NCBI GenBank assembly: GCA_949751835.1 | Contig: CATKHK010000141.1 | Location: 1-63,146, forward strand | Direction of reading: 5' to 3' | DNA length: 63,146 nt | Source: Blepharisma japonicum | Taxonomy: Eukaryota; Ciliophora; Heterotrichea; Heterotrichida; Blepharismidae | Shown: positions 1 to 10,004 of the stretch, one piece after another | Layout of the letters: each line of letters begins with the position of its first letter | Numbering within the stretch: the stretch's first letter is position 1 | Translations under genes and position numbers: made by a program | The notes under the pieces: generated by a model | What the model was told of the DNA's origin: nothing | The model's database searches: none | The model's input: the letters and a program-made list of their open reading frames with translations, nothing else

Positions 1-74
1 GTTATGTCTATACAGGTTATGTCGATACAGGATATGTCGATACAGATTATGTCAATGATGACATGCCGATACAG
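1..74. repeat. 15-bp tandem repeat at the left window edge
   Basis: Three near-perfect 15-bp units (consensus GTTATGTCGATACAG) occupy bases 1-45, followed by two degenerate units to base 74. The array is cut by the window edge, so its full length is unknown. Fifteen is a multiple of three, and frame 1 stays open from base 1 to a TAA at 145-147, reading a VMSIQ pentapeptide repeat. It could therefore be the 3' end of a repeat-protein gene or a non-coding minisatellite; nothing in view decides between them. Confidence 0.75.
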
Positions 75-1492
75 ACGAGGAAATAAAAACAAATTAGTAT
101 TAGAATTATTTAGTCGCAATATAATTATTGGAATTTTAATAGTCTAATATTATTTATATAATAATGAAAATTGTATCAATCTAAAAATATATTCACCTGC
201 TATCTCCTGAGTCTTAATAATATGATTTTTCGAATTGTTAATTTGTAAATCAAAAACAACATTTTAAAATCAACATTTTTATTTGGCATATCAATTATGC
301 AAGTCTATATGTTTTGCAACATAACTTTAGAACAATTATAATACTTTTGCTAATGTATTAATTATTTAAATAATCAACTTTGCATTCTTCAAGCAAAAGC
401 TTAAAGTTTTTTAAATAGTAATTGACAATAGCAGCATCCAAGCTAAATACTAAGATTTATTAAACTTTGAACGCTTAATAATATGAGGATAGCATATTAT
501 AATTAAACTCAATGATTATTAGTTAATAAGGTCTTGAGTGTAATTATTAAATTGGCAACAGTTTTGTATCAACTAAATAGAAGGGATTTGCTAATCTTAA
601 CAAATATGAATACGGATTGAAAGTTTTTAACACAAAATCGTCACATATTATAAAAAAGCTAATTATTAACTTTTTCTTTAATATATTCCAATGAAACAAT
701 ACATTTCTAAAATCAAATATTGAACTCACTTCTCTTTATAAGCAACACCTGTCAAGCAAACATTATCATGCATGTTGCATAATCCTATAAATTCAAATGA
801 AAAAATGACAATTCTGTATATTTTAAAGTCTAAACGTTGAAATCCTCATATAGATATAAAATCGTCTATAATGCTTTTTTGTTAAATTATTCAAGTGAGT
901 TTCGAGAAAACAGCCTGTGGCTACCCAAATGAAACTGCGAGCTTATATTACGGTTTAAATTGTGGTAGCAATATATTATTATGTCAGGGGCTTAATTTCA
1001 TCCATCATGGTGCAATTATATTAAAAATTAAGGTTAATCATATTGGATGATAATACTTTATTTATGTTATATCATTGGATATATGAGTGATATAATTGCC
1101 AGAGAAATTGATATAAAAATGAAATATTGACTAAAGTATGCAGATATAATGAGTTGGAAATAACTTATTAATCTATTTTTGTTGATATTACATAAAATTT
1201 TTTTTTTATTTGTTAATCCATTAAGCCATTTCAACTTTTAGATTATTTCCTCTTCATAGCATCAATTTATGTAATATCAAATGAAATGAAAAAGCTGTAT
1301 CAATCTATTCACTGAATCATATCCTCCCAAAGGCTTAATATTTTTATTCTTAAATTTTCTCTTAAAATGAGTCAATCACTTCTCAACATTTAAGCTAAAT
1401 TTTAAAAATAAAATTAATAAATATTAGAAAAAACTTCTAAAAGACCTTCAGATTAAATATTAAGCCTTTTATAAATGGGCTAACATTTCATA
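75..1492. other. Gene-poor left flank
   Basis: AT-rich DNA with no reading frame I can defend on either strand, even with TGA read as Trp. A 60-codon frame on the minus strand at 547-729 has no recognisable features and is probably chance. A TTATAAAT element sits about 17 bp before the next gene's ATG. Confidence 0.5.
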
Positions 1493-2092
1493 ATGTGCGG
1501 TATGTTCATATTTAAATTTAATATGAACACAAATTCTATCCAAATCCCAATTTTTGTGCTCACGAACATAAACACAAGCTCTTTCAAAATCTTTGGGAAA
1601 TTCGACACTCCTTCACCCAGAAGCGTCTTCAACACTAAAGATTTTTTCGATGACGAAATTAAAGACACTGAAATTTGCAAAATTTTCATAGAAAATCAGA
1701 AAAATTGCTCAAAAAACTGTGAAAAGATCCCAAAAAGTAACAACCATGACGCAGAGTGCTCAATTTGTAAGGTAAAAGTAAAAGCAAGTTTTAGACAATT
1801 TGGGATGTTGAGTGACTGCAATGATGTGTTTTGTTTACCATGCATCAGACAATGAAGAGGAAGAGGAAATGTGAATGCTTCAACAGCTAAAACTTGCCCA
1901 GTTTGTCATAAGAAAAGTAAGGCTTTAATTGCTAGTGATTTTTTGGTTTTTGGGAAGGAAGATAAAATGAAGCTTTTAGGAAATGAAGGGGACTTATGCA
2001 GACATGTTTTTAAAGGGAAATTCCCTTCAGAGAATGGTTCATATGATAGTGAGATATTTATGCAAAAGAATTTTTGCAGAAGCATGAGTTAA
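1493..2092 (+). CDS. Makorin-type RING finger protein (E3 ubiquitin ligase candidate)
   Basis: 199 residues when the in-frame TGA at 1853 is read as Trp. The RING domain (residues about 87-140) has the order CSIC, then SDCNDVFCLPCIRQW, then TCPVC, which is the makorin-style C3HC4 RING; the Trp encoded by TGA falls exactly where makorins have CIRKW. RING proteins of this kind recruit E2 enzymes and transfer ubiquitin. After the RING a makorin would have a CCCH finger. Here only its first cysteine (LCRHVFKG) is kept, so that finger is probably lost. The first 85 residues are unrecognised. An earlier ATG at about 1475 closes at once with TAA, so the start at 1493 is preferred. The substrate is unknown. 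Confidence 0.75.
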
Positions 2093-2159
2093 GGTTATTT
2101 AATGCTTAAATATATCGATTTTAATATTGCTTTAATATAATTAATTAGTTAAAAATAAA

Positions 2160-3941
2160 TTAATATATATTTGTTTGCAAGTAAAAAGCTCTTTCAAGAT
2201 CATCAAGCAGTGAAGGCTCAATTTCAAATTTCGGTATAAATTTTACGACACTCTCAAAAGGCATATTATTAGAAAATCTATGCAGTGTTGTTTCCAAATT
2301 TTCTCCCAAAACCGACTCCTGGCTTAAATAAAATAACGCGAGACATGTTGATAGCAAAGCTGGCCATCCTTGGACTAAAAAGAAATCCCAGATCCACTGA
2401 ACCACTTCAATAGGTACTCCTTGCTGTCCTAATAAATGAGTAAATACAGTCAAAAGCCAAGGTGTTACAATCACATCTAAATTTATATCAAGATCTTTAA
2501 AATGCTTAGCAAGGTAAGGCAATTTCAATTTCAATAAAAATTCCAGCTGAAAAATTCCAAGTTTAAGCCTTGAAAATCCATTTTTCCATAGCTCGCCAAG
2601 GTAAAAAGGTGGCCTTAATAAAGACATAAGAGTCCCCAAAACTTCATCAGTGTCTCTTAAAATCCCCAATAAAAAATGTGTAACAAGCTGCATACCTTGA
2701 CAATAACCCACATCAGGGTTTAGGGCACATAGGCCTATTAAAACTTCTTCTACCTCTTGTTGGTGGTCGGCTAAGCCTCTATTTACATCCTTGCTGATTT
2801 CTTCCATTATTTCTGGGTAAACTTCATGGCCCATCCCACCAACCCTCATCCCATAAAAGTTTCTAATGTACATTCTTCAGCTGATTTTTCGAGGACAAAG
2901 ACTCACAATTCCCATGCGCCTTCACACAGATTTTGTAATAAAAGCTTTAGCGACTTGATCTTTAAAAAAAACTGAAACATCTTGCAAGGCAAGGAGGTCT
3001 ATAAATGATAAAAAATCAATGATATTTTTCCAAATTTTGCTTAATATGTGGGTTTGGCTGGAAACTAAAGCACCATAAAGCTGCTTTTCAGCTTTTATTA
3101 CAGATTCATTGAGACTTCCAATTTCTTTAATTTTTTCGCGTAAAGAATTTTGCAAGTTTTCTTGTTTTTGCCTTAAAAGTCGATTTTCAGCGTCTACAGC
3201 TTCTTCTTGGCGCTTGACCATGAGCATAGCTAAATTGGCTTCTTTTACTTCTAAAGCCAAAATCATTTCATTAATTAGTCCTTCAATAACTTCTTTTTCA
3301 AGCTCGCTTCTTTGCAGAGTTATCATTGATATCTCTTTTTTAGCATTTCTTTGACACTCTAAAAGATCAGAAATATCTTGCTCAGACTGGCTTATAGTTG
3401 TAAGTGTATCCCAATATTTTCTCAACCCGATATGACTGCTTCATTCCTTTACCACTTCTGCTAACATATTTACGCTGTCAACTCATTGCTCTCGTTCAGC
3501 GCGACTATTAGAGCTTAACTCAATCAGTCTTTTTCTTGTAATAAGACGAAATCCGTATACTTTATGATTGTAATCTCCTTTAAGAAGCACTGCGGTGAGT
3601 TGATTTGAAAATCCAAATTCAACTGCTAATATATCTGTAGTAAATATAAATTTCGAGTTTGAGCGGTCTTTTTCGAGGATTAATTTTTGAAGAGAATCAT
3701 TGAAATAGATTCGACGAACACTTCTATGTCCATTTTTCTGATACTTGATGAAATAATGCCCTCGCAGAAGGGTTTTTAAAGATTCTTTTGAAAGAGGTCG
3801 ATCTTCTGCATAAGATAATGCAAGAGAAGTTTCTTCCATACTTCTGTCATTGATGCTGCGAACACTGCGAGCTGATGTGCTTGTGGAGAGTGAAGGGGTA
3901 GCGACATTAAGGAGATCCATTTTTTGATAGTAATTTTTCAT
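2160..3941 (-). CDS. RabGAP: PH domain, coiled coil, F-box-like segment and TBC domain
   Basis: One 593-residue frame on the minus strand, continuous when TGA is Trp. The N-terminal third has a PH-like stretch (about residues 54-150, containing HYFIKYQKNGHRSVRRIYF). A coiled coil follows (about 170-300), then a short F-box-like helix set (WKNIIDFLSFIDLLALQDVS) and a TBC domain from about residue 340. Both catalytic fingers of TBC RabGAPs are present: Arg near 388 in ISKDVNR and Gln near 415 in GYCQGM. It should therefore stimulate GTP hydrolysis by a Rab, with PH-mediated membrane recruitment inferred. The layout resembles TBC1D2-type proteins. The target Rab cannot be read from sequence. The gene converges on the RING gene, with 67 bp between the two. 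Confidence 0.85.
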
Positions 3942-4446
3942 TTAAGTTTTTGAATATTAATTCTGGCATAAAAATAATGTGAAGCATGCAATATAATAAA
4001 TTTATTAGGATATATTAAAAACTTAAATAAATATTATTTTTGAAATTTCAAAAATACCAAATATTACAGTTACAAGTGAGGTTCAGGGTAATAAATATTA
4101 GATTTTAATTTGACATCGGTAAAAATGATTCAACTAGCATTTTACTATTTTTTTACTTTGGGCACGTTTATTCATTATTTATAAGCATCTAATCTATACG
4201 AAATTTATCAGACAAGTGAGAAAATTATTTGAATTTTTATTTTTCAAATACGAAAATTTTTATTTTTATTTATCAGCTTAAGCTTCATTTTAGCTCATCT
4301 TATTAAAATATTTATCTTGACCATAATTAATTTTTATCAGAATTATTCTCTTCTATATTTTTATATAAACTTTGCATAAGTTTTTATTAAATATCAATAA
4401 CTTTTACCTTTAAGGGTTAAAAATAATTAAAACTTTTACATGAGCA
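3942..4446. other. Intergenic, no feature seen
   Basis: About 500 bp of AT-rich DNA between two divergent genes. I see no RNA gene or credible frame; it presumably holds both promoters. Confidence 0.5.
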
Positions 4447-5067
4447 ATGGTGGTCTCAATTACAAATTTATTTATGACTATTAAATTGTTGAGTTTCATT
4501 GCTTTTCTGCTAATAATAACTAACATGGCGTTTCATGATGATCTCTGGTTCAGCTGAAGCAGTGTTGCATGGGTTCCGATGTTTTGGTGCACATTCTATA
4601 GGATCTGATGTGAGAAACAAAGCACTTTCGTAAAAGAAGCGTCATTAAAAACAGACACAGTCGATACAATTTTTAGGATATTACTCTGGCCATCGGCTAT
4701 TTATTACATAGCTGACTCAATCAATCTCATGTTTTTTGCGGAAGCCATAGATCAATGCAAAATTTCATTTTTTGTACATCACATTGTCACCTTAGTAGGG
4801 GCTGGCTCAGCATTGACAATACCTTATTATCCATGGTTTTTAATGCTCCCTTTTGCATTTCACTGCTTTCTTATGATGTTCCCTCTGCTTGGATGACTAA
4901 ATTATATTTATTTGGCTACGGTATTTAGAAATGCTTATGGGCTTCATCAAGCACCATATATAGAGATAGCGAAGTACAGACATATATTATATGTAGTCTA
5001 CTTGCTATTAGTCCCATTGATAATGCTGTGGGGTTTTGGGTGTTCAAATGAAAGAGAATTATCATAA
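4447..5067 (+). CDS. Multi-pass membrane protein with TLC (TRAM/LAG1/CLN8)-like domain
   Basis: 206 residues; the frame is visible only if three TGA codons are read as Trp, so a standard-code scan misses it. It starts with a hydrophobic segment (IKLLSFIAFLLII) and has four to five further membrane-spanning stretches. The centre carries IYYIADSINLMFF followed by CKISFFVHHIVTLVGAGSA. This D-x(n)-HH-x-x-T pattern is typical of TLC-domain proteins of the CLN8/TMEM56 group. Such proteins live in ER or Golgi membranes and are linked to lipid handling; the exact activity of this one cannot be stated. The open frame starts with an ATG at 4447 and a second ATG follows nine codons later. It ends at TAA 5065-5067. 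Confidence 0.65.
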
Positions 5068-5378
5068 TTTACTTTCTTATAAAAATTATTCTAATCTGTG
5101 CCTTATTATTAATCTTAAACACAAGGGATTCTGTGTATCCGATAATAAATTTTATGCCATTTACATATAAGTAAAGAGTTTAGCCAAAGTTGTTTTACAA
5201 AAGTTTTTTAATTTTTTCAGATAAGTTTTTATTATTTAATAATACGATCGTCCTAAAACCCTTTTCCTTTACAATTATTTTTTCCTTAAGAAATCTTCTA
5301 TTATCAATGCATTATCAAAATATCTGCGTTAAAACAAAATCATTAAAAACCTCCATTACTTACAATCAATCTTAATAA
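5068..5378. other. Intergenic region upstream of the CPOX gene
   Basis: Contains a 61-codon frame (5190-5375) in the same phase as the next gene but closed by TAA TAA just before its ATG. No domain is recognisable in it. I treat the region as promoter and leader DNA. Confidence 0.45.
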
Positions 5379-6320
5379 ATGGCTGAGACCTCATTTCGAA
5401 CCAAAGCTAAAGAAACCATTCTTGAAATCCAAAAAAAAATCACAGAATCTCTTGAAGCTATTGAAGGAGCTCCATTTCTTCATGACAGCTGGGAGCGTCA
5501 AGACCATAATGGACATGGCCAAGCAAATGTCTTACAAAATGGCCGAGTCTTCGAAAAAGGAGGTGTGAATGTCACAGAATTAGAGCTTCCTCTATCCCCT
5601 CCTCTAGCCAAATACATGACAGATAGGGGCAAAAACATCGATTTAGCCCGAATTTCTGACTATAAAATCTACGCAACAGGCTGCAGTTTAGTAATCCACC
5701 CAAGAAATCCAAATTGCCCTACAGTTCACGCAAATTACAGATATCTAGAAATCACCTTAAGTGGTGAAGTTCAAGTCTGGTGGTTTGCTGGTGGTTCTGA
5801 TTTAACACCTTATTATCTAGATGAAGCCGACTGCACTTTATTCCATACTGAGCTAAAAAATGCATGTGATTTTGCTAGTCCTGACTTTTATCCTCAGTTC
5901 AAAGTTGAATGTGATAATTATTTTAATATTACTCATCGTGGATTCAGAAGAGGAATTGGAGGGATTTTCTTTGATGACGTAGATACCCTCGATAAAGAAA
6001 TTTTAAGGGAATTTATTTCGAAATGTGGAGATGCGTTTGTAAGAAGTTACCCTGAAATTATTAGAAAACACATGGATGAGCCTTTTACAAAAGAACAGAG
6101 AAGATGGCAGAAAATCAGAAGAGGCCACTATGTGGAGTTTAATTTGGTATATGATAGAGGGACAAAATTCGGTCTGGTCACTCCTGATGCAAATATCGAA
6201 GCAGTTTTAATGCCTTGTCCTTTATCAGCCAGATGGGAATATAAGCATAATATAGCTCCAGGTTCTCCTGAAGAAAGATTGATGGCTGCATTGACGACTC
6301 CTAGGGACTGGGTAATCTAG
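5379..6320 (+). CDS. CPOX: Oxygen-dependent coproporphyrinogen III oxidase
   Basis: 313 residues covering the whole catalytic domain. It converts coproporphyrinogen III to protoporphyrinogen IX by two oxidative decarboxylations in haem synthesis. Family motifs are present in order: a conserved HANYRYLEI, then WWFAGGSDLTPYYL, HRGFRRGIGGIFFDDVD, and VEFNLVYDRGTKFGL near the C-terminus. Length matches the family core (about 300). There is no obvious mitochondrial presequence before MAETSFRTKAKET, so a cytosolic enzyme or an unrecognised targeting signal are both possible. Two stop codons directly precede the ATG in frame, which fixes the start. The gene ends with TAG, 41 bp before the next ATG. 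Confidence 0.95.
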   Translation: MAETSFRTKAKETILEIQKKITESLEAIEGAPFLHDSWERQDHNGHGQANVLQNGRVFEKGGVNVTELELPLSPPLAKYMTDRGKNIDLARISDYKIYATGCSLVIHPRNPNCPTVHANYRYLEITLSGEVQVWWFAGGSDLTPYYLDEADCTLFHTELKNACDFASPDFYPQFKVECDNYFNITHRGFRRGIGGIFFDDVDTLDKEILREFISKCGDAFVRSYPEIIRKHMDEPFTKEQRRWQKIRRGHYVEFNLVYDRGTKFGLVTPDANIEAVLMPCPLSARWEYKHNIAPGSPEERLMAALTTPRDWVI

Positions 6321-6361
6321 GTAAAAACATAAATAAGTATGGCTAAAAATTAATAAGAAAA

Positions 6362-7432
6362 ATGACTGAAGGCATAGCCTATGAAGAAGACCAAGTAGTA
6401 TGGGCAAAAATACGAGGTTACCCATGATGGCCAGGCGTCGTAATTTTTATTCAGATTAGTAAAACTGAAAAATCTAATTTAATACGGTCAGTTGACGATA
6501 TACAATACACAGTCAATTTCATTGGGGAGAATACACAGTAACCTATAATCAGTGCATCCTTGTCAAGCAAATATTTAAGTGACTTTGAAATGCTTTACCC
6601 TCAACATTCCAAATTAAAAAGTAGGGCCCCAGGGAATAAGTGACTATTAAAATGCATTGGAATTGCAAAACAGCTTTCTGATGGAATTTTGAACGTTTCT
6701 AATCTCCCAAGTATAAACCAAAGTCTAATAAAGAAAAAACACAAAACCAAAGCTGCTGAAGCTGAGAGCAGCAGGCCAGTAGAGCCAAATTTTAAACTTG
6801 AGCAGTTAAAGACACTGCTTGAGGAAAAAATTCACAGGATCAGTGAGCTTCAAATTTCGACAAAATCCAGAAAAACCACCAATATTTTGGCTCGGCATGA
6901 AAAGCTGTTATCAGAATTCGCTGAAGGGCTTAGCGATGAGGATGGAAAAGTCACTGAGATCTGTAAAAGTTTATCTGAATTAATCGAACTTGACATAAAT
7001 GCAAAACTGCTTGCCAAAAACCCAATAAAAAAAATTGTTAAACTTCTGGCGAATTCATGCCAGAAAAGTGATTGTGAAGTATTAAAAGAGCTTGCTGAGG
7101 TAGCATTAAGACTGAGAGAATATTGGAAAAAAATTAGGGTGCAAGGAATATCAGTAGAAGGGTGCGAAAAAGGGTTTAGACCAGGGAATGATGAAACTTA
7201 TGTAGCTGATAAGAGTTTGAGAAGAAGAGTCTGCTGTAAAATTGCTAAAGTGCTAGAAAATAATAAGTTCACAATAGATAAAGCTCAAGAAATCGCTTTG
7301 TCTATTGAAAGAAATTTAAGAGTGAAGGATCCTTCTATGTCTTCTAAGTATAGGAACCACTTCAGACTTATGATAAGGGATATTAAAAATATCAGTCCAG
7401 TAGCCTACAAAGCTGCAACTGAGGCCCATTAG
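6362..7432 (+). CDS. PWWP domain plus TFIIS-like protein (chromatin/transcription elongation)
   Basis: Two 15-nt introns (6440-6454 and 6538-6552) must be removed, leaving 346 residues. Exon 1 encodes EEDQVVWAKIRGYPWWPGV, a textbook PWWP start with one W from TGA; PWWP domains bind methylated-histone nucleosomes and DNA. Splicing of the second intron restores ENTHASL, the conserved HA of PWWP, and removes a TAA. The middle (about 140-220) resembles a TFIIS N-terminal/LEDGF-type helical bundle. The C-terminal part (about 225-330) matches the TFIIS central domain, with RRRVCCKIAKVLEN then KAQEIALSIERNL, then YRNHFRLMIRDIKN. The zinc ribbon of real TFIIS is absent. Likely a nuclear factor linking histone marks to RNA polymerase II; the role is inferred from domains. 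Confidence 0.8.
6440..6454 (+). other. 15-nt intron 1 of the PWWP gene
   Basis: GTAATTTTTATTCAG. Removal keeps the frame and joins PWWPGV to ISKTEKS, restoring usual PWWP spacing; retention would insert five residues without a stop. Shares GTAA, A10 and CAG with the other introns. Confidence 0.7.
6538..6552 (+). other. 15-nt intron 2 of the PWWP gene
   Basis: GTAACCTATAATCAG. It contains an in-frame TAA; splicing removes it and creates the PWWP-typical His-Ala (ENTHASL). Confidence 0.85.
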
Positions 7433-7590
7433 TTTTGTTTATAATTAAAAATGTTTTATTACAGACAAAAAAGCTTATTTCCTTAAAATGCTTTAAAAAA
7501 TCATAAAAACTCAAATTTTACTCATGATTTTGTCAGAAATAAAAAGAATTTAATATTTTATTTAAATTTCCCAATAAATTATATTTATTA

Positions 7591-8499
7591 ATGGGAATTT
7601 GCACATCTACCTGTCTCTCAGAACATCCAATTGAGCTCGAAACGTTTCAGCCTGATGAATTAGTGAGCCCAGTCCTTGGTATCCGTACAAATACCGATAC
7701 AAAACTTGAAGAATTCTACGACTTTACCGGTCAGACCATTCCTTCAGAAATGGGAATTATAAGAAAAGCAGTATCTAAGCTAAATACTACCCAAAAAGTC
7801 TCCATAAGAAGCGTTTATAAGCGAAATTCTGAAGAAAATTTGGCTCTCTTAAAAAATGAAATTAATGTGCTCAGCACGCTTGACCATCCGAATATTACAA
7901 AAATTTATGAAGTTTTTGAAGATGAAAATGTTTTCCATATTGTGATGGAGGATTGTGAAGACTTTGGGCTACTTGATGTGATAAGTGATAGACAAAAATT
8001 AAACGAAGATGAAGCGGCAAGAATTATTAAGCAGGTTTTGCAAGCTTTAGACTATTTGCATGGGAAAGAATATGTGCATTTGAAAATTAATTTGGAAAAT
8101 ATAAAATTGGTAGAAAATCAAGTAAAATTAGTCGATTTCACAAGAGCTGAAACTACTCAGCCGCACAATAAAAGGAAAATTTCTCAATATAATGGAATGC
8201 AACATTTTACGTCTCCTGAAAGTTTTGATGGAAAATTTGGACCAAAAAATGATTCTTGGGCTGTAGGAGTGGTCGCTTACTACTTACTTCATAAGGTGTT
8301 ACCATTTGATGGAAATCGGCAGCCTGAGATTTCTAAGAAAATCATTGATGGAAGATATAAAAAAAGGAGAAATGAAATCAGTGCTCCTGCATTTGATTTT
8401 ATTGCAAAATTGCTTGTGGTCGATCCACAAGAAAGGCTGAGTATAAAGGATGCGCTCAGCCATCCATGGTTAAAAGAAGCATTCCTTAATATAAATTAA
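7591..8499 (+). CDS. Protein kinase-like protein (CDPK/CAMK fold), probably a pseudokinase
   Basis: 302 residues. It begins MGICTSTC, a good N-myristoylation site with cysteines suited to palmitoylation, so membrane attachment is likely. The kinase fold is complete from about residue 50 to 298: alpha-C Glu in LLKNEINVLSTLDHPNI, SPES for the APE site, DSWAVGVVAYYLL for helix F, and HPWL near the end. Key catalytic residues are changed. The VAIK lysine is Arg (VSIRSVYK), HRDLKPEN reads HLKINLEN so the catalytic Asp is gone, and DFG is DFT. Phosphotransfer is therefore doubtful and a scaffold or regulatory role is more likely. There are no EF-hands, unlike CDPKs. It converges on the next gene with 46 bp between. 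Confidence 0.8.
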   Translation: MGICTSTCLSEHPIELETFQPDELVSPVLGIRTNTDTKLEEFYDFTGQTIPSEMGIIRKAVSKLNTTQKVSIRSVYKRNSEENLALLKNEINVLSTLDHPNITKIYEVFEDENVFHIVMEDCEDFGLLDVISDRQKLNEDEAARIIKQVLQALDYLHGKEYVHLKINLENIKLVENQVKLVDFTRAETTQPHNKRKISQYNGMQHFTSPESFDGKFGPKNDSWAVGVVAYYLLHKVLPFDGNRQPEISKKIIDGRYKKRRNEISAPAFDFIAKLLVVDPQERLSIKDALSHPWLKEAFLNIN

Positions 8500-8545
8500 T
8501 TTGAATTTTTTTCGTAATTCTACCTTATTTTTGCAATATTTTAGC

Positions 8546-9418
8546 TTAAAATATACTACATGCGCTGCAGCATATTGTATTTGATCTTCCAGCTTCAGGT
8601 TTTTTTGTTTCATTTCCATCCTCAACAGGCAACATATAATGTGTTTCATCTGGCTTTTTAGGTGATCTAGTTGCTCCACTATCGGGGACATCAGCCCCAT
8701 CAGGCATCATATGGAACGACAATTCTCTCTTTTTTGAAGCCCTTCCTTTATTTCCTGCCAAAACTCCTTCAGTATCATCAATAACGACACTAACTGATTT
8801 TTCGCCTAAAAATGTCAATAAAACCCCTAACAAACACGCAGATTTCCCATGCACAATGGTCGATTTTCCAGTACTGAACGTAATTCCATGGTTTTCGAAA
8901 TTTTTGGTTAATTGTGCCTGCAGTATTAAATTTCCTCTGGTGTCTAGTAAATTAAAAGGCAGACTATTAGCTCGCAGAATCTGTTGGCAATAAACGCTTT
9001 TCTTGGCGAATTCTTCTTTTGTGATGACGACTGAGTTATTGAAAGGCAAATAAGGGTGGTTTGATTTGGTGATCTCAGGAGGCTCGCCTTCGTCGAGCTC
9101 TAGACCTATTTCTTGGCATGCTTTTAAACCACCGATTAAAATTCTGACTTCATCGACGCCAGTAGCTTTGAATCCTCAATAAGCTTTACTGGCATAGTTA
9201 AAGGAGCCGTCGTCATAACAAATTATGGTTTTTTCTTCTTCATCAAATTCAATACTACGTGCATCTTTGATGAATTCTTCTGTGTCGTCGGATATGTGAT
9301 AAATATAAGAATTGGGAATAAATGAATTTTGGCTATTTGAAGGAGGTGAGCAGAAGACTATATTAAAGTTCTCTGCAGGCTGGTTTGTAAAGTCTTGGAC
9401 TGAAATTAATGGGTTCAT
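8546..9418 (-). CDS. Rhodanese-like (mercaptopyruvate sulfurtransferase-type) protein ending in a CaaX box
   Basis: 290 residues with one TGA-encoded Trp. The first half follows the sulfurtransferase pattern IICYDDGS...ASKAYWGFKATG...VRILIGGLKACQEIG, the first rhodanese domain of mercaptopyruvate sulfurtransferases. The second domain is shorter, and its active-site loop, normally Y-C-x-x-G, reads IVHGKSACLLGV, so the usual cysteine position seems to hold His. The tail is unusual: a Lys/Arg-rich linker followed by CCSACSIF at the very C-terminus. CSIF fits a CaaX prenylation signal, with three upstream cysteines open to palmitoylation. A membrane-anchored, perhaps non-catalytic rhodanese is inferred. 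Stop TAA at 8546-8548. Confidence 0.7.
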
Positions 9419-9526
9419 TTGAAATAATGGATTATAAAAACGTTTTTATCATTTTGTTAGAAAGGAAATAATTTGAAAATATTGGTATGATGGGTATTTA
9501 TAGAAGAAGAGAAAAGAGACATTGCT

Positions 9527-9599
9527 GCCTCTATAGCTCAGTCGGCAGAGCATTTGCTTAGTAAGCAAAAGGTCTCCGGTTCAAACCCGGATGGAGGCT
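9527..9599 (+). tRNA. tRNA-Thr, anticodon AGT
   Basis: A 73-nt cloverleaf. The acceptor stem is GCCTCTA paired with TGGAGGC with one G-T pair. The D arm is GCTCAGTCGGCAGAGC. The anticodon stem TTTGC/GCAAA encloses loop TTAGTAA, giving AGT for threonine. The T arm CCGGTTCAAACCCGG carries the B box. No intron. CCA is not encoded. A T-run follows within a few bases and would end Pol III transcription. Confidence 0.95.
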
Positions 9600-10003
9600 T
9601 ATTTTTATTGACTGTAATGTGATTATAAAAGAGTGCTCAGGTCAAGTAGATTTTATGATTTTATTAGGAATAAACATTATTATGATATTATTTAAAGTTT
9701 TATTATCATTACTGGAAATTTCAGTGAAATTTAAAAATTATAATTAAAAAATTTTAGTTTGAAGAAGGTATTATAAACTTATAGGGATATTTAAAATAAA
9801 AAAGATAATTGAATTAGCAGGCTATCATTTTATGTGTATGTATATGAAGAATTTGGAGCAAAATAAATATTTCTAAACTAAAGAATTTTTTCGGTAAAGT
9901 TTTATAATTTCATCGCTATCTTTTGAATTTTTATCAATATTATCTCATTTGATTCATTTTTATTAACTTCCAAGATCCAAAAATCAAAAATGCCTATTTA
10001 TAA
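9600..10003. other. Intergenic after the tRNA
   Basis: About 400 bp, AT-rich. The first bases (TTATTTTTATT) are a plausible Pol III terminator. Nothing else is supported. Confidence 0.5.
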
Positions 10004-10004
10004 A
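9997..10004 (+). promoter_or_regulatory. TATA-like element abutting the DHODH-like gene start
   Basis: TTTATAAA directly overlaps the ATG, as seen at several other genes here. It is a candidate core promoter or initiator; function is inferred only from recurrence. Confidence 0.35.

Noticed and set aside
1-74. Possible telomere or CRISPR array
   Set aside because: The 15-bp unit is not a GT-rich telomere repeat and has no spacers between units.
5190-5375. 61-codon frame in phase with and just upstream of CPOX
   Set aside because: Two consecutive TAA codons separate it from the ATG, no intron fits, and TAA is a stop in this genome. It shows no domain.
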